The notes under the pieces were generated by a model. It was not told where the DNA came from. It saw only the letters and a list, made by a program, of their open reading frames with translations, and made no database searches. The position numbers and the translations under genes are program-made. A DNA stretch of 64,000 nucleotides, from NCBI GenBank assembly GCA_965249455.1, contig OZ252236.1, forward strand, positions 3,224,001 to 3,288,000. The letters run 5' to 3'. Position 1 is the first letter of the stretch, and the number at the start of each line of letters is the position of its first letter. Positions 43,290-51,416 of this stretch are shown in pieces. The stretch is from Jiulongibacter sp024742395 (GTDB taxonomy: Bacteria > Bacteroidota > Bacteroidia > Cytophagales > Spirosomataceae).

Positions 43290-43765
43290 TCAGTATAATC
43301 ATGGGTTCGAGCTCTGACCTGAAGGTAATGCAAGGGGCTATTGACATCATCAAAGAGTTTGGAGTAGATTTCGAAGTTGACATAGTTTCTGCTCACAGAA
43401 CACCGATAAAAATGATTGATTTTGCCCAGAATGCAAGGGCCAGGGGAGTGCAAGTCATTATTGCAGGAGCCGGTGGTGCGGCACATTTACCAGGCATGGT
43501 AGCTTCATGTACCTCATTACCTGTTATTGGCGTGCCGGTGAAATCAAGTAACTCTATTGATGGCTGGGATTCAGTATTATCAATACTTCAAATGCCCAAC
43601 GGAGTTCCGGTAGCTACTGTAGCTCTAAATGCCAGTCAAAATGCAGGACTTTTGGCACTACAAATTATTGGTTCATCTGATCAAAAGATGGCTAAAAAAC
43701 TAGATCAATACAAAGAACAACTTAAAGAAAAAGTGGCTAAAATGAGCCAGGAATTACGTGCTTAA
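43286..43765 (+). CDS. purE: 5-(carboxyamino)imidazole ribonucleotide mutase
   Basis: Moves the carboxyl group of N5-CAIR to carbon, giving CAIR in purine synthesis; forms an octamer in the cytoplasm. The 159 residues show IIMGSSSDLKVMQGA at the N-terminus, VSAHRTP near 38 with the catalytic His, and GAGGAAHLPGMVAS near 66. The class I type fits with the purK gene it overlaps by four bases. A LysM protein gene follows after 11 bases and may be read through from this operon. Confidence 0.98.
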   Translation: MISIIMGSSSDLKVMQGAIDIIKEFGVDFEVDIVSAHRTPIKMIDFAQNARARGVQVIIAGAGGAAHLPGMVASCTSLPVIGVPVKSSNSIDGWDSVLSILQMPNGVPVATVALNASQNAGLLALQIIGSSDQKMAKKLDQYKEQLKEKVAKMSQELRA

Positions 43766-43776
43766 ATCTTAATACA

Positions 43777-44376
43777 ATGGAATTCGAAGAAAGAAACAAA
43801 AAACCACAGGAAACAGCTAAGAACTTACCAATGGCCGTGTTAATTACCCTAGTTGGGGTTGTTTGCCTATTATTATATGTGGGCTGGCAAATGATCTCAG
43901 ATGATGCTTCTACGGTAAGTGATCTCGATCCTCAAGCGGTGGTTGTAAGAGAAGATGAACCAATAGAAGCCGAAGTTGCTCCTGAGGTAGAAGAGTATGT
44001 AGAAGAAGAAACATCCTCTTCACCCGTGTCCACAAAAAATGAAGATGTTAAACCAGTGGCAATTAGTGGAGCAAAAACAGCTACGCATAAAGTAACATCA
44101 GGTGAAACACTATTTAGTATTGCCAGCCGATACAATCTCTCTTTAAAAACACTTCAGTCGTACAATAATAACGTTTCTGCCACCACTCTTAAAGTAGGTC
44201 AAAACCTGACTGTACCGGTGATGGAAATTCATACAGTAGGCCCGGGTGATATCCTTAGAGTAGTGGGTGGCAAATATGGAGTAACAGTAGCCGCGTTAAT
44301 GAAAGCCAATGGCAAAACGAAAAACTTTGCCGAAAGAGGTGAAAAATTGATTATTCCATTTAAGGAAACGAAATAG
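43777..44376 (+). CDS. Membrane-anchored protein with two LysM domains
   Basis: A 199-residue protein with a short cytoplasmic head (MEFEERNKKPQETAKNLP), one membrane helix (AVLITLVGVVCLLLYVGW, about 20-38), an acidic linker rich in Glu and Val to about residue 95, and two LysM peptidoglycan-binding repeats: HKVTSGETLFSIASRYNLS near 108 and HTVGPGDILRVVGGKYGVT near 152. It should be tied to the inner membrane and bind the cell wall. No catalytic domain is attached. It lies 11 bases after purE but has no link to purine synthesis. Its function in cell-wall maintenance is inferred. Confidence 0.85.
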   Translation: MEFEERNKKPQETAKNLPMAVLITLVGVVCLLLYVGWQMISDDASTVSDLDPQAVVVREDEPIEAEVAPEVEEYVEEETSSSPVSTKNEDVKPVAISGAKTATHKVTSGETLFSIASRYNLSLKTLQSYNNNVSATTLKVGQNLTVPVMEIHTVGPGDILRVVGGKYGVTVAALMKANGKTKNFAERGEKLIIPFKETK

Positions 44377-44380
44377 AAAA

Positions 44381-44418
44381 TTGATGTTTATTGTTTATTT
44401 GTAGACAATAAACATCAA
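44381..44418. terminator. Long perfect hairpin between convergent genes
   Basis: TTGATGTTTATTGT (44381-44394) and ACAATAAACATCAA (44405-44418) pair without a mismatch over 14 bases around a 10-base loop. The last codons and stop of the - strand gene at 44395 lie in it. On the - strand it is followed by TTTTC, so it can act as a weak terminator there; on the + strand it has no T run. Confidence 0.6.
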
Positions 44419-44646
44419 CACCATCGCAATTACCGTTAAGCCTAACAGTACAAAACTTGAAAGCTTTTTGCCTTTGGCAGACTCCCCAAGTAAAAGAATT
44501 ATTTGGACAGCAATTGAAAGCCCTCCGGTTATCAATACAATAATTTGCTGAAGCTGTGGAATAGCTACCTGTGCCGGAAGAAATACCAGCATAAAAGATA
44601 AAATAATAGCAAAACTAGTCAGCCAATTAGTTTTCTTCGTTGTCAT
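44395..44646 (-). CDS. Small membrane protein, function unknown
   Basis: An 83-residue protein with three hydrophobic helices (SFAIILSFMLVFLPAQ, IIVLITGGLSIAVQIILLL, SFVLLGLTVIAMVLMFIVY) and a positively charged N-terminus and loop (ESAKGKKLS), which predict the middle loop inside. I do not recognise a family. The start overlaps the end of lspA by 20 bases, so it is probably translated from the lspA message. The overlap and the clear membrane pattern support a real gene, but its role is open. Confidence 0.65.
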   Translation of the reverse strand: MTTKKTNWLTSFAIILSFMLVFLPAQVAIPQLQQIIVLITGGLSIAVQIILLLGESAKGKKLSSFVLLGLTVIAMVLMFIVYK

Positions 44647-45274
44647 ACTCTGAATTAGTCACCGTTGTTAATTGATCCTCAGATTCCTTTTCGGTTTCAT
44701 GATTATCAATGAATGATTTTTGAAAGATCAAAATTACCACAACTCCGCAGAATATGCAGGCATCGGCAAAATTAAAAATAGGCGTATTATTATATGTACC
44801 TCCTAAAATAGGTACCCAGTCTGGCCAGTAACCATCCAAACCATAAGCATAAAACATATCGATTACCTGCCCGTGAAACCATGGAGAAGGAGCGTCAAAT
44901 GGTGCATTGTTTAGAAAGACACCATAAAAAATACTATCTATTACATTACCAATAGCTCCTGCTAGAATGGCAGCCAAACTCCAGAGTAAACCGGCTGGAG
45001 AACCTTTTCTGGAAAGCTTTTCCAGCATATATATGATTACTCCCATTGCCACAAGCCTGAAAGCTGTAAGTATTAACTTACCGTAATCGCCACCCAGCTC
45101 CATTCCAAAGGCCATACCTTTATTCGTAATGTAGTGCAGCTTAAGAAAGCCAGGTATGAGATCTATTTCACCAAAGTGATCGGGAATTACCACATAATGC
45201 ATCCAAAGCTTTATGGCCTGATCAATTATTATAAGTAAAATAGCAAAAAGGAAATACTTCAGAGATGACTTCAT
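44627..45274 (-). CDS. lspA: Lipoprotein signal peptidase (signal peptidase II)
   Basis: Inner-membrane aspartic protease that removes signal peptides from lipoproteins, needed for instance by the GH117 lipoprotein here. The 215 residues have four membrane helices, the N-terminal IIIDQAIKLWMHY motif, the ITNKGMAFG segment near 50, and the two catalytic Asp in GAIGNVIDSIFYG (near 113) and FNFADACIFCG (near 168). A loop of about 35 residues between them (NNAPFDAPSPWFHG and following) is longer than in Proteobacteria but normal for Bacteroidota. An acidic tail rich in Glu and Asp ends the protein. It is divergent from the DAHP synthase gene. Confidence 0.96.
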   Translation of the reverse strand: MKSSLKYFLFAILLIIIDQAIKLWMHYVVIPDHFGEIDLIPGFLKLHYITNKGMAFGMELGGDYGKLILTAFRLVAMGVIIYMLEKLSRKGSPAGLLWSLAAILAGAIGNVIDSIFYGVFLNNAPFDAPSPWFHGQVIDMFYAYGLDGYWPDWVPILGGTYNNTPIFNFADACIFCGVVVILIFQKSFIDNHETEKESEDQLTTVTNSEYDNEEN

Positions 45275-45394
45275 TCGGCTTTATTCTAACCCGATTTTAT
45301 AGTTTGTTACCGGCATTGCAAAATAAACGCTTTTCTTATAACCTACCATAGCTTTTTTTGTATTCCTGAGAGATTAATTTCGATATTAATCTGT

Positions 45395-45402
45395 TATCTT
45401 TG
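45395..45402 (+). promoter_or_regulatory. Promoter -7 element of the DAHP synthase/chorismate mutase gene
   Basis: TATCTTTG matches TAnnTTTG. It gives a leader of about 75 bases before the ATG at 45481. No leader peptide rich in aromatic residues or attenuator hairpin was recognised in the leader. Confidence 0.55.
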
Positions 45403-45480
45403 TGCCCTTAAAATAAGGAAAGTACTCTTTTCTTAAATATTTCAGAGGAAATCATTAGCGAAAGCTTGAATTAGAAGAAG

Positions 45481-46578
45481 ATGAACGTAACATTAAAGAC
45501 AGACCCTCTTAGTAGCTACATTGATACCGGAGGAAAACCATTGATAATTGCAGGTCCTTGTAGTGCAGAAACAGAAGAGCAGTACCTGGAAACCGCCAGA
45601 GCCATTGCCAAAGAAGGTTATGCACACATGCTAAGAGCAGGTGTTTGGAAACCTCGTACACGTCCGGGAAGTTTTGAGGGTGTTGGTGAGCCTGCATTGC
45701 CATGGCTACAGCAAGCCAAAAAAGAGACGGGTCTGCCAACTTCTTGTGAAGTTGCTACTCCTGAGCACATTGAATTAGCTTGTAAATATGATGTAGATGC
45801 TCTTTGGATTGGAGCCAGAACTACGGTAAACCCGTTTAACGTCCAGGCCCTTGCTGATGCTTTAAAAGGTATTGATAAACCTGTCTTTATTAAAAATCCG
45901 GTGAATCCTGATTTGGCCCTTTGGGTTGGAGCATTTGAGCGTATTGCCGGTGCAGGTATCACTAAGCTTGGTGCTATTCACAGAGGTTTCTCAAACGCAC
46001 AGGAAAACAAATATCGTAACTCGCCAATGTGGCAGATCGCGGTAGAGTTTAAGTCTATCTTCCCTGAGATCCCTATGATTGGTGATCCTAGCCACATGGC
46101 AGGTAAGAGACAATATTTAGCTGAGCTTACACAAAGATCAATGGATTTGAACTATGATGGTTTGATCATTGAGTCTCACAGAAACCCTGACGAGGCTTGG
46201 TCTGATGCATCTCAGCAGTTAACTCCTGCAGCTCTTGGCGAAATGCTTAGAGGAATAGAATTCAGAAATGAAACATACGGGGCAGACTTCCAGGATGAAT
46301 TAGAGCGTTTAAGATTCAGATTAGATAATCTTGACAGAGAACTTTTGGAGGTTATTGCTGCTAGAATGTCTGTAGTAGAGCAATTAGGTGAGTACAAGAG
46401 AGACAATAACGTAGCTGTACTACAATTAGACAGATGGAATAAGGTTCATGATTCTCGTGCAGAATGGGGCAAGAGCCTAAACCTTTACGGTGAAACTGTG
46501 GAAGAACTTTTCAAATTGATTCATATGGAATCAATCAGAAAACAAACAGAAGTAATGAATCAAGAGCCAGCTTCATAA
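45481..46578 (+). CDS. Bifunctional 3-deoxy-7-phosphoheptulonate synthase / chorismate mutase type II
   Basis: First enzyme of the shikimate pathway fused to chorismate mutase, which starts the phenylalanine/tyrosine branch. Residues about 1-260 are the type I-beta DAHP synthase barrel (IAGPCSAETEEQYLETAR near 23, AGVWKPRTRPGSFEG near 54, IGDPSHMAGKRQYLAEL near 200, IESHRNPDEAWSDASQQL near 230). Residues about 270-355 are the helical AroQ mutase domain (LERLRFRLDNLDRELLEVIAARMSVVEQLGEYKRDNNV). This fusion is common in Bacteroidota, and the mutase domain can act as a feedback sensor for the synthase. It is monocistronic: promoter upstream and terminator 23 bases after the stop. Confidence 0.95.
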   Translation: MNVTLKTDPLSSYIDTGGKPLIIAGPCSAETEEQYLETARAIAKEGYAHMLRAGVWKPRTRPGSFEGVGEPALPWLQQAKKETGLPTSCEVATPEHIELACKYDVDALWIGARTTVNPFNVQALADALKGIDKPVFIKNPVNPDLALWVGAFERIAGAGITKLGAIHRGFSNAQENKYRNSPMWQIAVEFKSIFPEIPMIGDPSHMAGKRQYLAELTQRSMDLNYDGLIIESHRNPDEAWSDASQQLTPAALGEMLRGIEFRNETYGADFQDELERLRFRLDNLDRELLEVIAARMSVVEQLGEYKRDNNVAVLQLDRWNKVHDSRAEWGKSLNLYGETVEELFKLIHMESIRKQTEVMNQEPAS

Positions 46579-46600
46579 GTTGGAGATTCATAATGATAAA

Positions 46601-46640
46601 AGAAGGCTGTTACTTTATAAGTGACAGCCTTCTTTGTTTC
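46601..46640 (+). terminator. Rho-independent terminator of the DAHP synthase gene
   Basis: AGAAGGCTGTTACTT (46601-46615) pairs with AGTGACAGCCTTCT (46620-46633) with one wobble or bulge, followed by TTGTTTC. It is well placed after the stop at 46578. Confidence 0.85.
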
Positions 46641-46818
46641 TGTATCTGTGACTATATCATTGTTATTAAAAAGGAATGGCCCTTTAAAGTCCAGATTATC
46701 AGTCTCAAAATTTTATATCAAAGAAAAAGGCATCCTAATTTATTAGTATAAACTGATAGGTATCTCTTTGCAAAACGATAATTCTAAAATATATCAGCAG
46801 AAGCATTTGATGGCATTA

Positions 46819-46852
46819 TTTTGGTATTATGAGCTGATATAGAATAACTTTG
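46819..46852 (+). promoter_or_regulatory. Promoter of the methyltransferase-hemW operon
   Basis: TTTTG at 46819-46823 (-33 like) and TAACTTTG at 46845-46852 (-7, TAnnTTTG) are 21 bases apart, the layout of Bacteroidota vegetative promoters. The ATG follows 21 bases after the -7 element. Confidence 0.6.
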
Positions 46853-46873
46853 TAAAAATAATTTCCTAATAAA

Positions 46874-47647
46874 ATGTCTTACGCTACTACTGAAATAACC
46901 AGTGCAGAAATTGCTTCGGATAATCCTGTACATCAAAGATTATATTTCCCTTATGAGGAGGCATCAAAGATGATTAATGGCAAGGTATTGGAGTTAGGCT
47001 GTGGCTGGGGACGTGGAGTAGAAAAGCTTATTTCGGCCGCCAATCACTACACAGGTTTGGATAAGAATACCGAACTCATTAAGGCTCTTCAGGCAAAATA
47101 TCCTGAGCATACATTTAAAACAGCTAATTTCCCTGATCTTTCTGATTTTGAGGATAATACCTTTGATTATGTTGTTACTTTTCAAGTGATTGAGCACATT
47201 CAGGATGATAAGAAATTTCTTGCGGAAGCTCAAAGAGTTTTAAAGCCAGGTGGTAAAATCATACTTACTACGGTAAATAAGAAGTTCTCACTGAGCAGAA
47301 ACCCTTGGCACGTAAGAGAGTATCATACCCTTGAACTGAAGAATCTCATGGAAAGCTATTTTTCCATTGTAGATACCATGGGAGTTAATGGCAATGAAAA
47401 AGTATGGGATTATTATGAAAAAAATAAAATCTCAGTGCAAAAGCTTATGCAGTGGGATGTTTTGGACCTTCAACATAAATTACCATCATGGTTGTTAAGA
47501 ATTCCGTACGAATACATGAATCGTAAGAACAGAAACAAATTAATGACTGAAAAGAACACGGAAGTTTCAGATATAGATTGGAAAGACTACTATGTTTGTT
47601 TGAAACCAGACGAAAGCCTTGATTTCTATTTTGTAGGAACAAAATAA
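46874..47647 (+). CDS. Class I SAM-dependent methyltransferase
   Basis: A 257-residue methyltransferase of the type 11 fold, cytoplasmic. The SAM-binding motif VLELGCGWGRGVEKL is near residue 38, the acidic residue of motif II in YTGLDKNTE near 60, and the post-motif region FDYVVTFQVIEHIQDDKKFL near 95, followed by RVLKPGGKIILTT. The C-terminal 100 residues (HVREYHTLELKNLM onward) would make the substrate-binding cap. The stop overlaps the hemW start (TAATG), so both are co-translated. The target (small molecule, lipid or protein) cannot be told from the sequence. Confidence 0.88.
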   Translation: MSYATTEITSAEIASDNPVHQRLYFPYEEASKMINGKVLELGCGWGRGVEKLISAANHYTGLDKNTELIKALQAKYPEHTFKTANFPDLSDFEDNTFDYVVTFQVIEHIQDDKKFLAEAQRVLKPGGKIILTTVNKKFSLSRNPWHVREYHTLELKNLMESYFSIVDTMGVNGNEKVWDYYEKNKISVQKLMQWDVLDLQHKLPSWLLRIPYEYMNRKNRNKLMTEKNTEVSDIDWKDYYVCLKPDESLDFYFVGTK

Positions 47648-48759
47648 TGCACCTATATCTTCACATTCCTTTTTGTAAGCAGGCCTGTCATTATTGTGAT
47701 TTTCACTTCTCTACTAATACCACTCAGAAAACGAGAATGGTTCAGGCTATCACAAAGGAAATTCTACTTCAAAAGGAGTATTTGAAGAACAAAGAACTAA
47801 GCTCTGTTTACTTTGGAGGAGGCACTCCTTCCCTACTTAATACCGCCGAGATTGAAATACTATTTAAATCTATTCAATCGGTCTTTAGTATTCATAAGAA
47901 TGCTGAAATTACGCTGGAAGCAAACCCTGACGATATCACTTTTCAAAGATTATTGGATTGGAAAGCAGCCGGAATAAACAGGTTAAGTATTGGTATTCAG
48001 AGTTTTGACGAAAACCAGCTTAAGTTTCTCAATCGTGCACACAACGCTGAGGAATCTGAACAATGTCTAAAAGATGCACTGAAAGCAGGATTTGAAGATT
48101 TTTCTCTCGACTTAATTTACGCAATACCTTCAGACTCGAATGATTTGTGGAGGCTTAGTTTAAATAAGGCCCTAAGCTTTGAGACCAATCATTTATCTGC
48201 CTATTGCCTCACTATAGAAGATAAAACAGTCTTTGGGAACAGATTAAGCAAACAACAAATGAGGCCGATAGACGAAGAATTAGCTTCTGATCAATTCACA
48301 ATTTTGCTTGAAGAAACCACCAGGAATGGTTTTGAACAATATGAAATTTCCAATTTTGCCCGAAAGCAACATTACGCCAAGCATAACAGTTCGTATTGGC
48401 AAGGGGAACCCTATTTGGGTGTAGGTCCTTCTGCTCATTCCTATGACGGGCAAAACAGACAGTGGAATATTTCTAATAACAGTCTCTATCTGAAAAGCAT
48501 TGAAAAAGAGCTGGTGCCATTTGAGATCGAAACATTGTCTGAAAAAGATAGAGCCAATGAATTAATTATGACCGGCTTGCGAACCATGTGGGGAGTAGAC
48601 ACCCAAAAAATTAATCATCTGATAGATCAGGAATTCAAAGCCCGGTCCCAACAGTTTATTCACGATGGACTTCTCTTAAAAGAGAATACAATACTTAAAC
48701 TTACCAATAAAGGCAAACTTCAGGCAGACAGGATTGCCTCGGAATTATTTTTTACCTAA
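47647..48759 (+). CDS. hemW: Radical SAM heme chaperone HemW
   Basis: Radical SAM protein that binds heme and passes it to target proteins; often wrongly named coproporphyrinogen oxidase. The 370 residues start with YLHIPFCKQACHYCDFHF, giving the CxxxCxxC [4Fe-4S] site plus the extra Phe that follows in HemW. FGGGTPSLL near 57, ITLEANPDD near 90 and the SIGIQSFDENQLKFLNRAH segment near 118 are typical. The C-terminal HemN domain (LIMTGLRTMWGVD near 302) is complete. The extra N-terminal part and the sequence of true HemN are missing, which supports the chaperone role. It forms an operon with the methyltransferase. Confidence 0.93.
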   Translation: MHLYLHIPFCKQACHYCDFHFSTNTTQKTRMVQAITKEILLQKEYLKNKELSSVYFGGGTPSLLNTAEIEILFKSIQSVFSIHKNAEITLEANPDDITFQRLLDWKAAGINRLSIGIQSFDENQLKFLNRAHNAEESEQCLKDALKAGFEDFSLDLIYAIPSDSNDLWRLSLNKALSFETNHLSAYCLTIEDKTVFGNRLSKQQMRPIDEELASDQFTILLEETTRNGFEQYEISNFARKQHYAKHNSSYWQGEPYLGVGPSAHSYDGQNRQWNISNNSLYLKSIEKELVPFEIETLSEKDRANELIMTGLRTMWGVDTQKINHLIDQEFKARSQQFIHDGLLLKENTILKLTNKGKLQADRIASELFFT

Positions 48760-48784
48760 AAAAATAGGTGGCCATTTGACCACC
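48758..48784 (-). terminator. Terminator of the sufS-sufE-sufT-bacilliredoxin operon
   Basis: On the - strand GGTGG (48784-48780) and CCACC (48771-48767) form a hairpin with an eight-base loop, followed by TATTTTTTT. It lies 27 bases after the bacilliredoxin stop. The convergent hemW gene ends just at its outer edge, and on that strand there is no T run. Confidence 0.7.
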
Positions 48785-48810
48785 CATTTCAATCAATATT
48801 TTCTTTTGAC

Positions 48811-49236
48811 TTAAGCTTCAGCTCCGCAAACTTCATCAAAAACCATTTCGAGGTGCTGAGCGATCATTTCAGCAGAACGACCTTCAATATGATGTCTTTC
48901 TACAAAATGAACTAATTCACCATCTTTAAAAAGGGCAATTGAAGGAGAAGAAGGAGGCATAGGGATGTACTCACGCATACGCTGAGTAGCTTCTGTATCA
49001 AAGCCTGCAAAAACAGTTACTAACTGATCTGGCTTCACCTGAGAACGGTTTAAAGCCCCGATAACGCCCGGACGGCAAGTACCTGCTGCACAGCCGCAAA
49101 CCGAGTTAATTACGATTAAGGCCGTACCTTTTTGATCTTTGAAAAAACTATCTACTTCAGCTGCTGTTTGTAGTTCAGAAAAGCCTGAATTCACAAGCTC
49201 AGCTTTCATGGGTGCTACTAATTGAGGAGGATACAT
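48811..49236 (-). CDS. BrxA/BrxB family bacilliredoxin
   Basis: Thioredoxin-fold protein of 141 residues that removes low-molecular-weight thiols from protein cysteines. The active-site CGC motif lies in NSVCGCAAGTCRPG near residue 48, and the end of the fold has HFVERHHIEGRSAEMI near 111, the known family signature. Bacteroidota lack a well-proven bacillithiol in many lineages, so the thiol partner is open. It is the last gene of the suf-type operon, 26 bases after the MIP18-family gene; a redox helper beside Fe-S assembly genes makes sense. Confidence 0.92.
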   Translation of the reverse strand: MYPPQLVAPMKAELVNSGFSELQTAAEVDSFFKDQKGTALIVINSVCGCAAGTCRPGVIGALNRSQVKPDQLVTVFAGFDTEATQRMREYIPMPPSSPSIALFKDGELVHFVERHHIEGRSAEMIAQHLEMVFDEVCGAEA

Positions 49237-49262
49237 ATCGTTAAATTTTAAATTTCAAATAA

Positions 49263-49580
49263 TTACATAAAACCAAGCTCCAACTTGGCCACTTCAGACA
49301 TCATTTCGGTACTGTATGGCGGGTCAAATGTTAATTCAATTGACACATCACTTACACCTTCAACTTCTCTGATTTTCTGCTCTATTTCACTGGGAATAGC
49401 TTCTGCAGAGGGGCAGGAAGGAGAGGTAAGTGTCATTAAAACATACACATTATTTACCGGAAATATTTTGACTTCATAGATTAAGCCCAGCTCAAAGACA
49501 TCCACCGGAATTTCCGGATCATAAACCTCTTTAATGGCCGCTACCACTTTATCCTTTAATTCTAATTCTGCTTCTGTCAT
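49263..49580 (-). CDS. SUF system MIP18-family (DUF59) Fe-S assembly protein, SufT-like
   Basis: A 105-residue protein of the MIP18/DUF59 family that helps mature Fe-S proteins. Key parts are VYDPEIPVDVFELGLIYEV near 19 and the reactive-cysteine segment LTSPSCPSAEAIP near 50, followed by VELTFDPPYSTEMMSE. The position between sufE and the bacilliredoxin gene is usual for Bacteroidota suf operons. It is four bases after the sufE stop, thus co-translated. Confidence 0.93.
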   Translation of the reverse strand: MTEAELELKDKVVAAIKEVYDPEIPVDVFELGLIYEVKIFPVNNVYVLMTLTSPSCPSAEAIPSEIEQKIREVEGVSDVSIELTFDPPYSTEMMSEVAKLELGFM

Positions 49581-49583
49581 TTT

Positions 49584-50012
49584 TTATACTTTAAACTCTT
49601 TGCTCGAGAAAGCAAGAGCATATGTTTTCATTTGTTTTAACATAGAGGCCAACCCGTTTGAACGAGTTTGTGCCAGATGTCCTGCCAAGCCTACTTTATC
49701 AATAAAGTACAAATCAGCGTTCCAGATATCCTCTGCTTTTTGACCCGATAAGACTTTGGTTAGCATGCTAACTAACCCTTTCACAATAATGGCTTGGCTA
49801 TCTGCTTCAAAATATACAATACCCTCCTTTTCATAGGCATGAAGCCATACTACAGATTGGCATCCTTTGATAATATTTTCATCTGTTTTGTATTCATCAG
49901 ACATTTCAGGAAGTTTTTTCCCTAAATCAATGATGTATTCATACTTCCCTTCCCAATCATCGAAAAGTTCAAAATCTTCAATTATCTCGTCTTGTATCTC
50001 GTTTATTGTCAT
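49584..50012 (-). CDS. sufE: Cysteine desulfuration protein SufE
   Basis: Accepts sulfur from the cysteine desulfurase SufS and delivers it to the SUF scaffold. The 142 residues have WEGKYEYIIDLGKKLP near 20, the sulfur-carrying Cys in NIIKGCQSVVWLHAY near 50, and the family end segment LAGHLAQTRSNGLASML near 118. It is 33 bases after sufS on the same strand. The call is clear from sequence and from neighbours. Confidence 0.96.
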   Translation of the reverse strand: MTINEIQDEIIEDFELFDDWEGKYEYIIDLGKKLPEMSDEYKTDENIIKGCQSVVWLHAYEKEGIVYFEADSQAIIVKGLVSMLTKVLSGQKAEDIWNADLYFIDKVGLAGHLAQTRSNGLASMLKQMKTYALAFSSKEFKV

Positions 50013-50045
50013 ATTTGACTTATCGAACGCTTTTATTTATAAATT

Positions 50046-51278
50046 CTATGCCAATAATCTTTTGACTTTCTGTAAGCCAGCCACCAGTTTATCGACTTCT
50101 TCTTTTGTGTTGTAAACGGCAAAAGAGGCTCTGGAAGTTCCAACTATTCCGAATCGTTGCATTAAAGGCTGAGTGCAATGATGCCCTGTTCTGATAGCAA
50201 TTCCCTGCTGGTCCAGAATTACACCAATATCCTGCGGATGGATCCCGTCCATGATAAAGGAAATAACACTAACTTTTTCCTTGGCCTTGCCAATAATTGT
50301 CAAACCTTCAATAGCCTCCAGGGCTTCTGTAGCATAGTCTAATAATTCCTGCTCATAGGAAGCAATATTTTCAAGACCTAATTCATTGACAAAATCTAAT
50401 GCTGTTTGCAAAGCAATGACATCAGCAATATTAGGAGTACCCGCTTCAAACTTGTACGGTAACTCATTATAGGTAGTTTTATCAAAACTAACCTCTTTAA
50501 TCATTTCTCCCCCACCACGCCAAGGCGGCATTTTATTCAGAAGGTCTTCCTTACCGTATAAAGCTCCCATACCGGTAGGTCCATATAACTTGTGTGCTGA
50601 AAAACAGAGAAAATCAGTATCTAGCTGCTGAACATCAATTTTAATATGAGAAGTGGCCTGAGCCGCATCAATAATGGTGACCGCCCCAACTTCATGAGCT
50701 GCATCGATAATGTCTTTCACCGGATTTACAGTTCCCAAAGCATTTGAAGCATACACCACAGAAACAATCTTTGTCTTATTTGTAAGTAGCTTTTTGTACT
50801 CCTCCATGAGAAGTTCACCTTCATCATTAATAGGAATCACTTTTAAGATGCATCCCTTTTCTTCACAAAGCATTTGCCACGGCACTATATTACTATGGTG
50901 CTCCATGGTACTTATGATAATCTCATCGCCCTCATTTAAAAAGGCTCTGCCATAGGTTTGGGCTATCAGGTTTATCCCATCTGTGGTACCATATGTAAAA
51001 ATGATTTCTTCCTGCTTAGCTGCATTCAGGAAACGCTGAATTCCTTTTCTTGTTTGTTCAAAAGCCGAAGTCGCTTTTTCTGCTAAATGATGAATCCCTC
51101 TGTGAATGTTGGCGTTATAACCACTGTAATACCCGGAAATAGCATCAATAACCACCTGAGGTTTCTGCGTGGTGGCAGCATTGTCAAAATAAACCAATGG
51201 TTTACCATTGATTTCCTGATGTAAAATTGGAAACTGCTCTCTAACCTTCGCTGAAATTATATGATTGCTACTACTCAC
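50046..51278 (-). CDS. sufS: Cysteine desulfurase SufS
   Basis: PLP enzyme that takes sulfur from cysteine for Fe-S clusters. The 410 residues are group II desulfurase type: YFDNAATTQKP near 29, GTTDGINLIAQTYG near 97, PLP-binding Lys in FSAHKLYGPTGMGALYG near 227, and the active-site Cys in IRTGHHCTQPLMQRFG near 366 on the short loop typical of SufS. It leads the operon sufS-sufE-sufT-like-bacilliredoxin. In most Bacteroidota it directly follows sufB-sufC-sufD; here sufC-sufD lie 1.8 kb upstream on the same strand, with three + strand genes between, and sufS has its own promoter. Confidence 0.97.
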   Translation of the reverse strand: MSSSNHIISAKVREQFPILHQEINGKPLVYFDNAATTQKPQVVIDAISGYYSGYNANIHRGIHHLAEKATSAFEQTRKGIQRFLNAAKQEEIIFTYGTTDGINLIAQTYGRAFLNEGDEIIISTMEHHSNIVPWQMLCEEKGCILKVIPINDEGELLMEEYKKLLTNKTKIVSVVYASNALGTVNPVKDIIDAAHEVGAVTIIDAAQATSHIKIDVQQLDTDFLCFSAHKLYGPTGMGALYGKEDLLNKMPPWRGGGEMIKEVSFDKTTYNELPYKFEAGTPNIADVIALQTALDFVNELGLENIASYEQELLDYATEALEAIEGLTIIGKAKEKVSVISFIMDGIHPQDIGVILDQQGIAIRTGHHCTQPLMQRFGIVGTSRASFAVYNTKEEVDKLVAGLQKVKRLLA

Positions 51279-51359
51279 TTTCTATCTTATTTTCATCTGA
51301 GAAACATGACTATTCCTCTTTTAGTTTAGAAAAATTCTAAATAATTAACTTTCCTGCCG

Positions 51360-51408
51360 CAAAAATACGACATATATAACTCTAAACCGGTTTTGCGGGC
51401 TACTTTTG
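51360..51408. promoter_or_regulatory. Divergent promoter elements of sufS (-) and the DinB gene (+)
   Basis: CAAAAATA at 51360-51367 reads TATTTTTG on the - strand, and TACTTTTG is at 51401-51408 on the + strand; both match TAnnTTTG. The first gives sufS a leader of about 75 bases. The second ends only eight bases before the ATG at 51417, so the DinB-family message would be almost leaderless. Confidence 0.55.
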
Positions 51409-51416
51409 AAAAAGAT

